Shown piece by piece: positions 8,777 through 17,740 of a stretch of 64,000 bases of DNA (positions within the stretch are counted from its first letter, which is position 1; each line of letters starts with the position of its first letter). This stretch comes from Dyadobacter koreensis (GTDB lineage Bacteria; Bacteroidota; Bacteroidia; Cytophagales; Spirosomataceae): contig NZ_FNXY01000004.1 in NCBI RefSeq assembly GCF_900108855.1, positions 496,001 through 560,000 of the forward strand, given 5' to 3'. The position numbers and the translations under genes are program-made. The notes beneath the pieces are model-generated. The model made no database searches. It saw only the letters and a program-made list of their open reading frames with translations, and had not been told where the DNA came from.

Positions 8777-10204
8777 ATGTTATTTAATTCTATCAATTTT
8801 GTTCTTTTCTATCTTGTAGTAACATTTCTTTATTTTATCCTTCCCTTTAAGAGTCGTTGGTTCTTGCTTTTGGCGGCCAGCTGTTTCTTTTATATGGCAT
8901 TTGTGCCCGTCTATATATTAATATTAGGCTTCACAATCGTCATCGACTATTTCGCCGGGATATACATCGAGACTTCCGTAGGGCCAAGGCGAAAGATGCT
9001 GCTCATTTGCAGTCTTATAGCCAATATAGGTATTCTGGCTATCTTCAAATATTTCAATTTTCTCAATGAAAACGTTACGCTTGTTGCAGATAGCTTAGGC
9101 TGGCACAACCATATTCCGTTTTTAACAATGCTACTTCCCATCGGCCTTTCATTTCACACTTTTCAGGCGATGAGTTATACAATTGAGGTTTACCGCGGAA
9201 ATCAAAAAGCTGAAAAACATTTTGGAATTTACAGCTTGTATGTGATGTTTTATCCACAGTTAGTCGCCGGGCCTATCGAGCGCCCCCAAAATATCCTTCA
9301 TCAGTTTCACATTAAACATGAGTTTTCTTACTTCAATCTGGTTTCCGGATTGAAACAAATGGCTTATGGCCTATTCAAGAAACTTGTCGTTGCTGATCGT
9401 CTTTCTATTTATGTAAATTCAGTTTACAATAATCCAGAGTTACATAACGGTTCTTCCGTCGTTATTTCATCCATTTTCTTTGCCGTCCAGATTTATTGTG
9501 ACTTTTCGGGTTATTCTGATATTGCCATTGGCTCAGCCAGAACGATGGGTTTCGAGCTGATGACAAATTTCCGAAGACCCTACTTTTCTAAGACCATTCC
9601 TGAATTCTGGAGTAAGTGGCACATTTCACTTTCAACATGGTTTCGCGACTACCTGTACATACCGCTTGGTGGAAACAGAGTTGCAGCTCACCGGAGATAT
9701 TTCAATTTGTTTATCGTATTCATGATAAGCGGTTTATGGCATGGCGCAAATTACACTTTTATTCTCTGGGGCGCCTTACACGGATTCTATCAGGTTGTCG
9801 GCCTCATAACGAAACCTTACGTAAGCAAATTTGAAACAAATGCCGGAATTCAAAATAACATTATCTGGCGTCTGTCAAGAGGACTTTTGACCTTTTCTCT
9901 GGTAACGTTTGCCTGGATATTTTTCAGAGCTAATTCCATTCATGATGCCTTCACGCTTATAGGAAACTTACGGTCTTTCGGCGAGGCTCCGTTTTTAGGT
10001 AATGGGATAAATCAATTTGCTCATTGTTTACTTGCTCTGACGCTCCTTTTTTCAATTGAATATTGCATGGAGTATTATCCCGAATTCACGCTATTTAACA
10101 ACAGACGTATTTGGGTGCGCTGGGGCTCCGTGGTAGCTCTGCTATTCATAATTCTTGTGTTTGGAGTATTTAATGGTGGTCAGTTCATTTATTTTCAGTT
10201 TTAG
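8777..10204 (+). CDS. MBOAT-family O-acyltransferase (AlgI/DltB-like)
   Basis: Polytopic membrane acyltransferase of 475 residues, with about ten membrane helices. The family core is visible as YPQLVAGPIERP, EFWSKWHISLSTWFRDYLYIPLGGNR and SGLWHGANYTFILWGALHG, the last holding the catalytic His (about residue 322). AlgI-like proteins pass acetyl groups across the inner membrane for O-acetylation of exported polysaccharide. Directly downstream (2-base gap) is an SGNH-like single-pass protein, the usual partner that completes transfer in the periplasm. Its place in the exopolysaccharide locus supports polymer acetylation. Assignment is firm; the acceptor polymer is inferred. Confidence 0.93.
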   Translation: MLFNSINFVLFYLVVTFLYFILPFKSRWFLLLAASCFFYMAFVPVYILILGFTIVIDYFAGIYIETSVGPRRKMLLICSLIANIGILAIFKYFNFLNENVTLVADSLGWHNHIPFLTMLLPIGLSFHTFQAMSYTIEVYRGNQKAEKHFGIYSLYVMFYPQLVAGPIERPQNILHQFHIKHEFSYFNLVSGLKQMAYGLFKKLVVADRLSIYVNSVYNNPELHNGSSVVISSIFFAVQIYCDFSGYSDIAIGSARTMGFELMTNFRRPYFSKTIPEFWSKWHISLSTWFRDYLYIPLGGNRVAAHRRYFNLFIVFMISGLWHGANYTFILWGALHGFYQVVGLITKPYVSKFETNAGIQNNIIWRLSRGLLTFSLVTFAWIFFRANSIHDAFTLIGNLRSFGEAPFLGNGINQFAHCLLALTLLFSIEYCMEYYPEFTLFNNRRIWVRWGSVVALLFIILVFGVFNGGQFIYFQF

Positions 10205-10206
10205 AA

Positions 10207-11175
10207 ATGCGCAGTAACGATTTTATTAAGTTTGGAAAAAGCCTAGTCATCTTTATCATAGTAATGGTTACTGTTGATTATGTGATAGGATTTTCGCTCG
10301 AAAAATTATATTTCAGTCTGAAAAGAGGTCAGTTCGCTCAAACAACTTTTTCAATTGACAGCACCAATCAGGACGTTATTATTTTCGGCAGCTCCCGGGC
10401 ACTCCATCACTACAGCTCACCGATCATGGCGGAGAAGCTCGGCACCAACCTTTACAACGCCGGCCGTGATGGTCAGTTTATACCCTACTACTGCGCGCTG
10501 CAAGATGCGATCTTAAAAAGAAAAATTCCTAAACTGATCATTCTGGACGTAAATGTCTGGGAAATTGCTCCAAATGACGAAAAGTATGAAAAGCTATCCA
10601 TGCTACTTCCTTATATTCACAATCACCCTGAGTTTTTGAAGTATATTAAGGAAATAAGCGAATGGGAACATATAAAGTTGTTCAGTAAAACATATCCTTA
10701 TAACTCGACCGTATTTGTTTCCTTACATGATTTTCTTTTCTCTGAATCACTGCCAAAAGATGATAATGGCTACTTTCCTTTAGACAGAACGATGAGTCTC
10801 GGCGATTTTAATAATTATAAGGCCAAGAAAATTATCTATGATGCTAAACGTGAGAAAATGAAGGTTCCTTTTGATACGAAAGCAATTGAATACTACGACT
10901 ATTTTCTTAAACAAGTTGATTCGCTGCGCATTCCTACGTACGTGGTCATCTCACCGACAATCTTGAAAGAACCTTCGACAAAGGAAAAATTACTGATAGA
11001 ACGAATGGCAAAAAGCCATAAGTACGTTCGTTTTTTGGACTACTCGTCCGATCCTGAATACAATAATCAGTACCAAAAGTTTGCAGACGAGTTTCACCTT
11101 AACACCCAAGGAGCAACGGAATTCTCCTACGAAATTTCAGATTATATAAATAACGACAAAACCAGTTTCAAGTGA
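10207..11175 (+). CDS. SGNH-hydrolase-like periplasmic protein, partner of the MBOAT acyltransferase
   Basis: Protein of 322 residues with one N-terminal membrane helix (about 12-28) and a periplasmic domain. IIFGSSRALHHYS (about 58-70) resembles the GDS-like nucleophile block of AlgJ/AlgX/DUF1574 proteins. DEFHLNTQGATEFS near the C-terminus resembles the DxxH catalytic block. The typical Asn appears in NLYNAGRDGQ. It lies 2 bases after the MBOAT gene, an arrangement seen in alginate and other polysaccharide O-acetylation systems. An acetyl transfer role is therefore likely, but the Asp-His pair is only suggested by motif. Confidence 0.72.
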   Translation: MRSNDFIKFGKSLVIFIIVMVTVDYVIGFSLEKLYFSLKRGQFAQTTFSIDSTNQDVIIFGSSRALHHYSSPIMAEKLGTNLYNAGRDGQFIPYYCALQDAILKRKIPKLIILDVNVWEIAPNDEKYEKLSMLLPYIHNHPEFLKYIKEISEWEHIKLFSKTYPYNSTVFVSLHDFLFSESLPKDDNGYFPLDRTMSLGDFNNYKAKKIIYDAKREKMKVPFDTKAIEYYDYFLKQVDSLRIPTYVVISPTILKEPSTKEKLLIERMAKSHKYVRFLDYSSDPEYNNQYQKFADEFHLNTQGATEFSYEISDYINNDKTSFK

Positions 11176-11225
11176 GTTCTTGTGTGAATATACAACTCAT
11201 CAGATCGTTTGAGCGAAGTAGCCGA

Positions 11226-11267
11226 AAGGGTTAGCCTTATCATCTATTCAGACAGAAATTAACCCTT
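11226..11267 (+). other. Inverted repeat abutting the start codon of a glycosyltransferase gene
   Basis: AAGGGTTA (11226-11233) and TAACCCTT (11260-11267) pair perfectly around a 26-base loop; the right arm ends at the base before the ATG at 11268. Such a structure could hinder ribosome binding. It may also be chance. Confidence 0.35.
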
Positions 11268-12362
11268 ATGAAAGTTCTTTTCGACCATCAGAAATTCACC
11301 ACCCAGCGTTATGGCGGTATCAGTCGATATTTTGCAAACATCATCGATCAGATCAGGGTGGCGAAAGATTTTGACTGTGAAGTAGGCTTACTTTATTCTC
11401 AAAATCATTACCTCAAACCCAATTTCAATACCTTGGACAAATATCTGGCCCGGCCGTTAAACACAGAAAGGCTGGCTCGAAAATTATATGATATTAACGA
11501 GGCTTACTGTAAATATCTGGTTGGCCGGAACGATTTTGATATTTTTCACCCCACCTATTACGACACCTATTTTTTAAGGAATCTGAAAAAACCCCTGGTA
11601 ACTACTATTCATGACATGACATATGAAAAGTTACCAGAATATTTCTGGGCGCAGGATCCGTTGACCCGGGATAAAAGACTTCATACAGAGAGAGCTGATG
11701 CCATCATCGCGATATCCGAAACAACTAAAAGTGACCTGATAAAATATCACGACGTAGATGAAAGCAAAATTTCGGTGATCTATCATGGAATAGATTTAGA
11801 AGCTCCCTTGATGGTTGATCCGGTTGCGGATTTACCGGAACATTATCTTTTATACGTTGGAGATCGCAGTGGTTATAAGAACTTCTATCTTTTTATAGAT
11901 GCGTTTAAAATTCTCTCTGAAAAACACCCCGATCTTAACGTGATTTTGACAGGAGGCGGTAAATTGGGTATAGCTGACCTCGAATTATTACATCGCCTGA
12001 AATTAGAAAAAAAGGTAAAGCATGTTCAGGTGAACGACGAACAGTTAAACTATCTATACCAGAATGCGCTATTATTTGTCTATCCGTCTTTGCATGAAGG
12101 TTTTGGACTTCCAATTCTTGAGGCTTTTAAAGCTTCATGTCCGATTTTATTGAGCAAGACACCCTGTTTCAAGGAAATTGCTGTGGATGCAGTCGAATAC
12201 TTTGAACCGCATTCACTGGAAGATCTCTATCAGAAAATTGAAACATTCATTGTCGACTCTTCGAAAAGAAACGGACTTATTGCAAAAGGAAAAGTAAGGC
12301 TTCAGGACTTCCCCCTCGATCATTCGATACAAAAGACATTGGGCCTATACCGGTCACTCTAA
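11268..12362 (+). CDS. Family 4 glycosyltransferase (mannosyltransferase-like)
   Basis: GT-B enzyme of 364 residues. It begins MKVLFDHQKFTTQRYGGISRYF, typical of GT4 proteins that bind a nucleotide sugar after the YGGISR glycine loop. It has ILTGGGKLGIADLELLHRL. The donor-binding EX7E motif is EGFGLPILEAF. It resembles WbdA/MtfB-like mannosyltransferases, but the donor cannot be fixed from sequence. The gene follows the acylation pair after 92 bases and ends 6 bases from the convergent fucosyltransferase gene. Confidence 0.9.
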   Translation: MKVLFDHQKFTTQRYGGISRYFANIIDQIRVAKDFDCEVGLLYSQNHYLKPNFNTLDKYLARPLNTERLARKLYDINEAYCKYLVGRNDFDIFHPTYYDTYFLRNLKKPLVTTIHDMTYEKLPEYFWAQDPLTRDKRLHTERADAIIAISETTKSDLIKYHDVDESKISVIYHGIDLEAPLMVDPVADLPEHYLLYVGDRSGYKNFYLFIDAFKILSEKHPDLNVILTGGGKLGIADLELLHRLKLEKKVKHVQVNDEQLNYLYQNALLFVYPSLHEGFGLPILEAFKASCPILLSKTPCFKEIAVDAVEYFEPHSLEDLYQKIETFIVDSSKRNGLIAKGKVRLQDFPLDHSIQKTLGLYRSL

Positions 12363-12368
12363 CCTAGC

Positions 12369-13184
12369 TTAACGCTCCAGTACATCCCGCCATACAAATC
12401 TGTTTGTCATAATCCCTTTTGGATGCTCCCGTCCGATCCGAAAGCCGAACCAGTTTTTGGGAGCGATAACAAGATTTTTCTTCGGACATAAGTAAGCTGC
12501 CCACCATGCAAATGTGCTGTTGGAGATAATGGCTACATCGGCATTCTGAATGAGCTGGAAATCTATTATTTCAGAGTTACTGGAAAAAATAAAATTAGCT
12601 TCCTCAGGAAATTCTCTTTTTACAAATTCCATATCATCGCTCACAAAAAAGACCTTGTAAGATCCCAGATCCTCGATCGAGTATAGTTGCTTTTTAAAGT
12701 ATTCAATCGGAAGAGAGATATCTCTTTTTCCATAAGACAGATAATCTGTTCTGCGTATATGTACAACTACGGTCTTTTGGGAGGAGAAAATTACGCCGAA
12801 CTTTTTGTCAAACTCCTGTCTGTACTTAGCTTTTATTGATGGCAACACACTTTTATCCAAGTGGTTTACGTAAAAGTCAGACTGGAAATAGCCATTATAA
12901 ATCGTGAGATTTTCAGGCGTATGTTCCTTAGGTGCAAAAAAATTATGTACATAGACATCACGAAAACTAAAAATTTTCGGCAATGCCCTGGCAAGAATTG
13001 AGTATCCTTTTGATCCAAGTGTCAGATTATGATACCAGCCCAATTCAAAATACTTGGTCAGATAGGCGTGATGAGGGTTTGTGAAAAAATAGGTTTTACC
13101 CCCATCTCTGGTTTTGAGATAAAGCAGAAAAAAATATTGAAACAGCTGATTGCCTAACCGGCCGTTGTACTTGACACCAACCAT
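12369..13184 (-). CDS. Alpha-1,2-fucosyltransferase family protein (GT11)
   Basis: GT11 enzyme of 271 residues. Hallmarks are GRLGNQLFQYFFLLYL near the N-terminus, the donor-binding VVHIRRTDYLSYG (HxRRxD motif, about residue 140), and FSSNSEIIDFQLIQNADVAI followed by NSTFAWWAAYL (about 220-230). Such enzymes add L-fucose (sometimes L-galactose) in alpha-1,2 linkage to a growing repeat unit using GDP-fucose. It is the last gene of a minus-strand run with the flippase (5-base gap) and the gene at 14575. No GDP-fucose synthesis genes are in this window. Confidence 0.9.
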   Translation of the reverse strand: MVGVKYNGRLGNQLFQYFFLLYLKTRDGGKTYFFTNPHHAYLTKYFELGWYHNLTLGSKGYSILARALPKIFSFRDVYVHNFFAPKEHTPENLTIYNGYFQSDFYVNHLDKSVLPSIKAKYRQEFDKKFGVIFSSQKTVVVHIRRTDYLSYGKRDISLPIEYFKKQLYSIEDLGSYKVFFVSDDMEFVKREFPEEANFIFSSNSEIIDFQLIQNADVAIISNSTFAWWAAYLCPKKNLVIAPKNWFGFRIGREHPKGIMTNRFVWRDVLER

Positions 13185-13189
13185 AAAAT

Positions 13190-14560
13190 CTATTTCTGAG
13201 AATGATTAATCTGACCAGATAACTTGCCGAACATTGGCTTGATATATTTCTGAAAGAATTCAGGATAAAACTTAAACATATAAACAATCGTGTTCCTAAG
13301 ACTGACATCAATTTCCCTTTTAAGAATTATCTGTGCGACGCAGAATCCTGCGATGTTGGAAATTAGAGTGGCATAAGCGGCTCCCATAACACCAATTCGG
13401 GAAATTAGAACAAAGTTGAGGCCCAGGTTGAGTACTGTTGTGCCGACGACAACCAGAAAGGTGGTTTTGGTTTTGCCTATGGAGTCAAGAATTGTCCCAA
13501 ATTGTCTTCCATAGGGAATTAACAGACAATATAATAAAGTGACTTGCAATAAAGGGATCGAGTCGACATATTTTTCTCCGGCAATAAAATGAATAACAAA
13601 GTCAGAAAAAAAATAAAGAAATAATACACCAGGCAATACGAGGGCAAGCGTCGTACCGACAGATTTTTCATAAAGGTATTTAATCGCACCCTTTCCCTCC
13701 TCTTCCATTCTTCGTGAACTTTGAGGAAAAACAACTACTGCAATCGCATTTCCAGGAATATCGATCAGGTTGGTAATACGCACGGCAATGTTAAACGCTC
13801 CGGAAGCCGCCGGCGACAAGAGAGCGCCAAGCATCATTTGGTCGACTGTACCGGAAAGCATCGAACTTACAGATGTACCAAAAGCATATTTACCATATCC
13901 GAACAGTTTCCCGATCCATTCTGTACTTATGTTTTTGGAAAAAATCAGATTCCGGCGGACGAAAATATATGCTATAGAGGCGCTAAGCAGAGCACTGACA
14001 GCCTGCACCCAGACGAGATAGATCAGTTCAAGTTTGAATTTCAGTACATAGCTGATCAATACAAAGCTAAAAAAAGACGCCTGTCTGATAAATCCAGCGA
14101 TGAATATCCCGTTAAATTTGAAATTGGCCTGTTCTATGGAATTAAACTGTGTGATGATTCCGGAAAAAACATATACCAGAATATAGACATAAAATAATCC
14201 GATAAGTTGAGGCGACGCCCAGATTCTGCTCAGGTAAGGCGCAGATATGGCAACGACAATGATACTGAATATCGTCACCATACCGCTTATAAAAAACGAG
14301 GAGGAAATGATACTGCCGTGTTCAGACTTTCCCGCCGCTGATAAATATTTCACAAGCGCATTCTGGATCAGACCACTTCTAATGGCTTCGACAATTGTGG
14401 TTACAGACATGAATAATGTCCAGATACCAAAATCCTGTTTATTCAATACCCGAACCAATATGTAAAAGCCGGCAAAGCCAAAAAACACTCCGGAGAAATT
14501 CTGGAGTATATTCAAGATGCCCGATTTCAGCCAGTAATTATCTTTCGATTTAACTTCCAT
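13190..14560 (-). CDS. Polysaccharide flippase (Wzx/MOP superfamily)
   Basis: Inner-membrane flippase of 456 residues with about twelve hydrophobic helices. The start is typical of the family (YWLKSGILNILQNFSGVFFGFAGFYILVRVLNKQDFG split over helix 1), and the central loop TVDQMMLGALLSPAASGAFNIAVRI is characteristic of Polysacc_synt/MOP transporters. It should flip undecaprenyl-linked repeat units to the periplasm for the polymerase/ligase encoded at 18496. It is flanked at short spacing by the fucosyltransferase and the gene at 14575, consistent with an operon. It is the only flippase in the window. Confidence 0.92.
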   Translation of the reverse strand: MEVKSKDNYWLKSGILNILQNFSGVFFGFAGFYILVRVLNKQDFGIWTLFMSVTTIVEAIRSGLIQNALVKYLSAAGKSEHGSIISSSFFISGMVTIFSIIVVAISAPYLSRIWASPQLIGLFYVYILVYVFSGIITQFNSIEQANFKFNGIFIAGFIRQASFFSFVLISYVLKFKLELIYLVWVQAVSALLSASIAYIFVRRNLIFSKNISTEWIGKLFGYGKYAFGTSVSSMLSGTVDQMMLGALLSPAASGAFNIAVRITNLIDIPGNAIAVVVFPQSSRRMEEEGKGAIKYLYEKSVGTTLALVLPGVLFLYFFSDFVIHFIAGEKYVDSIPLLQVTLLYCLLIPYGRQFGTILDSIGKTKTTFLVVVGTTVLNLGLNFVLISRIGVMGAAYATLISNIAGFCVAQIILKREIDVSLRNTIVYMFKFYPEFFQKYIKPMFGKLSGQINHSQK

Positions 14561-14574
14561 GCGAAAACCAGAGG

Positions 14575-15513
14575 TTATATGTAGTGTTTTTCGATGTATG
14601 ATTTAACCTCCTGATCGGTTTTGGCGTGTAGAATTTTAGCGTTTGAAAATTTAGGATAAAGCTTTTCAAAACATTTAAAATGATGCTCAGGGCCTTTCTT
14701 TGATAAAATCAGGTTGGTTCCCCCAAAATAACTTGCCAGCGTAGCGGTCCCTCCGTGTATGGAAATAAAGTGTGTCGCATTCGCATAAACCATTAATTGA
14801 AGATGGTTGAAGTTCCTTGCGCCAGCCTCATTTTTAGCCCACAGATCTTCCATCAGAATTACTTGCGGGTACTCCTTCGCCAGCCACTCAAATTCATCCA
14901 TATCATAGATATCACTATTATCCATAGTAATATTTTGAGGGCGCGGTCTGTTGTAGATGATCGTAAATTTATCTTTCAGCCGATCCAGCATGTAGGTCAG
15001 CATTTCAATACTGTAATAACTCACCGGAGGACCATCCCACTCCATGTTGTAACGATTTGCGATAATCAAAATCGGTTTTTCGTAAACATAAACATTGTTC
15101 TGATAGGTCTCTTTTAAAGGAACCGGAAGCCATTTTGACATGTCGTAATCCTGACTGTACAGAATTCTGGGCATCTCATAATTGTAATTTCCTTCATTCG
15201 TTCTGGTTTCAAATCTCTCCTCGTGGTTCGGCGAGAAAAAATAGAGTTCCTTCGTGTATTTGGAAGAAAAAGTATTTTTTAAAGTGCCGTTTTTGTGATG
15301 CCAGTAAGCAAATGGTAAGACAAACTGGAGTTCTGGAGCGAACTCGCCATTAAAAGAAAGTTCTTTATACTTCTTCTTGAAGAAATAATCTTTTAAAATA
15401 TATTTTAACTGAACAAGTCTGCAGTAATAAGTATCACGATAATAATATTTAAGCTCAGATGGAAGCTCACCGTACCGAATAAGAACATAAAAGCTCAGAA
15501 TCTTATTTATCAT
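14575..15513 (-). CDS. Uncharacterised glycan biosynthesis protein (possible GT-B glycosyltransferase)
   Basis: Not firmly recognised; 312 residues. The C-terminal half reads like the donor half of a GT-B enzyme. It has PILIIANRYNMEWDGPPVSYYSI, a string of hydrophobic strands, and NHLQLMVYANATHFISIHGG, followed by a glycine turn and SYFGGTNLILSKKGPEH. This resembles the C-terminal part of GT61 or capsule polysaccharide transferases, where a G-G-x-x-x turn binds the donor. It starts the minus-strand run with the flippase and fucosyltransferase (14-base gap), so a glycosyl transfer role is likely from context. Confidence 0.6.
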   Translation of the reverse strand: MINKILSFYVLIRYGELPSELKYYYRDTYYCRLVQLKYILKDYFFKKKYKELSFNGEFAPELQFVLPFAYWHHKNGTLKNTFSSKYTKELYFFSPNHEERFETRTNEGNYNYEMPRILYSQDYDMSKWLPVPLKETYQNNVYVYEKPILIIANRYNMEWDGPPVSYYSIEMLTYMLDRLKDKFTIIYNRPRPQNITMDNSDIYDMDEFEWLAKEYPQVILMEDLWAKNEAGARNFNHLQLMVYANATHFISIHGGTATLASYFGGTNLILSKKGPEHHFKCFEKLYPKFSNAKILHAKTDQEVKSYIEKHYI

Positions 15514-15963
15514 TATCGTTTTTCATGAATTTTCAATTACAAGAACTGATTTTATTGGTTACATCAAGATCAGGTATTGTAATCAATATCTCCGTTGAGT
15601 GTACATTTATAATCATTATCCAAATGTAGAATTAATTTGGATAACCTGGAATCATATTGTCATATTTTGTATGATATAAAATGATATTTTATTTTACTTG
15701 CATATCAAATTCATTCTGTATGACACTTTGTGCAGAAATGGGGATAATGTTATTGGTCGAACATTCTAAACCTGCTCAGGAGGGTATAATTTGATTTATG
15801 AAATTCATTAATCGAAATATGATTGTTTAAAAGTCGGCAACTTATTCTGGTTTTCACTGATAATGGAGTCATTTATATAGAAGTACATCGACAATTGACG
15901 CATTTTTTTGCTGAGATTATTTTTTAATTTACCGAAAAATTTTATCTGGGATCAATATATACA
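15514..15963. other. AT-rich intergenic region without recognised gene
   Basis: Divergent gap of 503 bp in all between the gene at 14575-15513 and the glycosyltransferase at 16017. No reading frame of note, no long repeat and no RNA gene seen. It probably holds promoters for both directions; the only one I can point to is at 15942-15971. Confidence 0.5.
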
Positions 15964-15971
15964 TAACTTTG
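15942..15971 (+). promoter_or_regulatory. Bacteroidota-type promoter of the glycosyltransferase run at 16017
   Basis: TAACTTTG (15964-15971) matches the -7 consensus TAnnTTTG. TTA stands at the -33 position 19 bases upstream (TTG expected). The predicted start of transcription is about 40 bases before the ATG at 16017. Confidence 0.5.
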
Positions 15972-16016
15972 AAATGTGATTACCTATCAACGTTATTCCA
16001 GCCTTAAGAGTACTAT

Positions 16017-16901
16017 ATGAGCACTTTCAGTCTACCGAAATGGATTAAGCCACATTTGTTTTTAAATAAGCGATTTATTGACCTTACGGAAGCCGAAATT
16101 GATACCTTGAAAGAGCGGCTTGGTGCTCTCAGAAACGATAATCCGGAAGTAACGGTAGCTATTCCTGCCTGGAACGAAGAAAATAATATATACCGCACAC
16201 TCTCTTCCCTGGCAGACAGCAAAACCAAATATAAAGTTGAGTTAATCGTAATCAATAACAACTCATCTGACGCCACACAGCAGGTCCTGGATAAGTTGGG
16301 GGTTCGTTCTTATTTTCAACAAATTCAGGGAACTCCCTATGCCAGGCAAATGGGTCTGGATAAAGCAATGGGAAAGTTTTATTTATGTGCAGATGCTGAC
16401 ACGTTCTATCCCCCGCAATGGATTGATCTGATGGTCGATCCAATGACTAAAACGGCGGAGGTCACAGGGGTTTACGGAAGATATTCTTTTTTACCTCCCC
16501 GTGGAGAAGGCAGACTGGGGCTATGGTTTTATGAACTTTTAACAGGGATTATCATTCGTGTGCGTCAAAACCGTAGAGAACATCTCAACGTTTACGGCTT
16601 TAATATGGGTTTTGTTACAGAAATTGGGTTATCAACAGGTGGTTTTAACGTCAGTAGCTCGCGTGTTTATGCTGGCGTAATCGGTAATGATACCACAAAT
16701 GATGCAGAAGACGGACGAATGGCCAGAAATCTGAAAACCAAAGGTAGACTACACCTGGTAACCGATCCTGGTGCACGAGTATTTACATCACCAAGACGCC
16801 TTCTGGACGATGGCAGTATTTGGAATGCATTTCTAAAACGAACGAAACGTCAGCTGATGATACTGCCGGAATACCTCATGGGAAAAAAAGTTGTACACTG
16901 A
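16017..16901 (+). CDS. Family 2 glycosyltransferase
   Basis: GT2 enzyme of 294 residues without clear membrane helices. TVAIPAWNEENNIYRTL and VELIVINNNSSDATQQVL form the nucleotide-binding half. YLCADADTFYPPQWID carries the DxD metal site. NDTTNDAEDGRMARNL likely holds the acidic catalytic base. The N-terminal 45 residues are an extension before the usual start of the domain. It is first in a plus-strand run of three GT2 genes (gaps 31 and 22 bases) led by a promoter-like element at 15942-15971. The sugar is unknown. Confidence 0.87.
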   Translation: MSTFSLPKWIKPHLFLNKRFIDLTEAEIDTLKERLGALRNDNPEVTVAIPAWNEENNIYRTLSSLADSKTKYKVELIVINNNSSDATQQVLDKLGVRSYFQQIQGTPYARQMGLDKAMGKFYLCADADTFYPPQWIDLMVDPMTKTAEVTGVYGRYSFLPPRGEGRLGLWFYELLTGIIIRVRQNRREHLNVYGFNMGFVTEIGLSTGGFNVSSSRVYAGVIGNDTTNDAEDGRMARNLKTKGRLHLVTDPGARVFTSPRRLLDDGSIWNAFLKRTKRQLMILPEYLMGKKVVH

Positions 16902-16932
16902 TCCGGATCACTAATCTCATTTCACGACGTTT

Positions 16933-17718
16933 ATGCAAAAACGCTACAACTTCCCGGAAGTCACTTTACTCATTACCCATTACGACCGAAGCTCATCGCT
17001 CGAAAGACTACTTAATTCGTTTCAGTTTTTGAACTTATCATTTGGTGACATCGTGGTGTCTGACGATGGAAGTAAACCTGAGCACCGGGCAAAACTGACC
17101 GAACTCCAAAAGAAATTTGCTTTCAATTTGATTACGACCCCGGTGAACCGGGGATTGGGAAACAATATTAACAAAGGTCAGGATGCTGTTAAAACGCCTT
17201 ATACACTGTATGTCCAGGAGGATTTCGAGCCGTCAACGATATTCCCGAAACATTTTCAGGATGCCGTCGATTACCTCGAAAAAGACAGTTCCCTTGACAT
17301 AGCAAGATTTTATGCATATTTCGCATATCCCAATCTCAAACCTTACGGCCAGGGTTTCGCCGAAATGACATATTCATTCTGGGATCCGAATCATTTAAAA
17401 TTTTATTATTATAGCGATCACCCGCATTTAAGGCGGAGTAGTTTTTTTGAAAAATTCGGTCGTTATCCCGAAGGAATAAAAGGCGACCTCACGGAATATA
17501 AAATGGCTCTCAGTTTTATTCACAACAAGGGTAAAGGGCTGTTTTTTGAAGATTACAGCACTTTATTTTATCAGAAAAATTCTGAGGCCGAGCCTAGCAA
17601 AATGGACCGGGCTAACTGGCGGGAAGGAAAAAATCCGCTAATAAAGATTTTGAGATCAATTTATCTGCCAATCCGATGGCTAAAAAATACATCTGATCTA
17701 TACTTTTTTAATAGTTGA
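16933..17718 (+). CDS. Family 2 glycosyltransferase, first of a tandem pair
   Basis: GT2 protein of 261 residues. It has VTLLITHYDRSSSLERLL at the N-terminus, VVSDDGSKPEH, and TTPVNRGLGNNINKGQDAV. The position of the DxD site is occupied by YVQEDFEPS, a Q-E-D variant. The conserved C-terminal tract KGDLTEYKMALSF probably holds the catalytic acid. It is strikingly similar along its whole length to the next gene (17741-18511), so the two arose by tandem duplication. Function within the repeat-unit assembly is inferred from context. Confidence 0.85.
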   Translation: MQKRYNFPEVTLLITHYDRSSSLERLLNSFQFLNLSFGDIVVSDDGSKPEHRAKLTELQKKFAFNLITTPVNRGLGNNINKGQDAVKTPYTLYVQEDFEPSTIFPKHFQDAVDYLEKDSSLDIARFYAYFAYPNLKPYGQGFAEMTYSFWDPNHLKFYYYSDHPHLRRSSFFEKFGRYPEGIKGDLTEYKMALSFIHNKGKGLFFEDYSTLFYQKNSEAEPSKMDRANWREGKNPLIKILRSIYLPIRWLKNTSDLYFFNS

Positions 17719-17740
17719 TTCAAGTTTACTTCCTGCGTTT

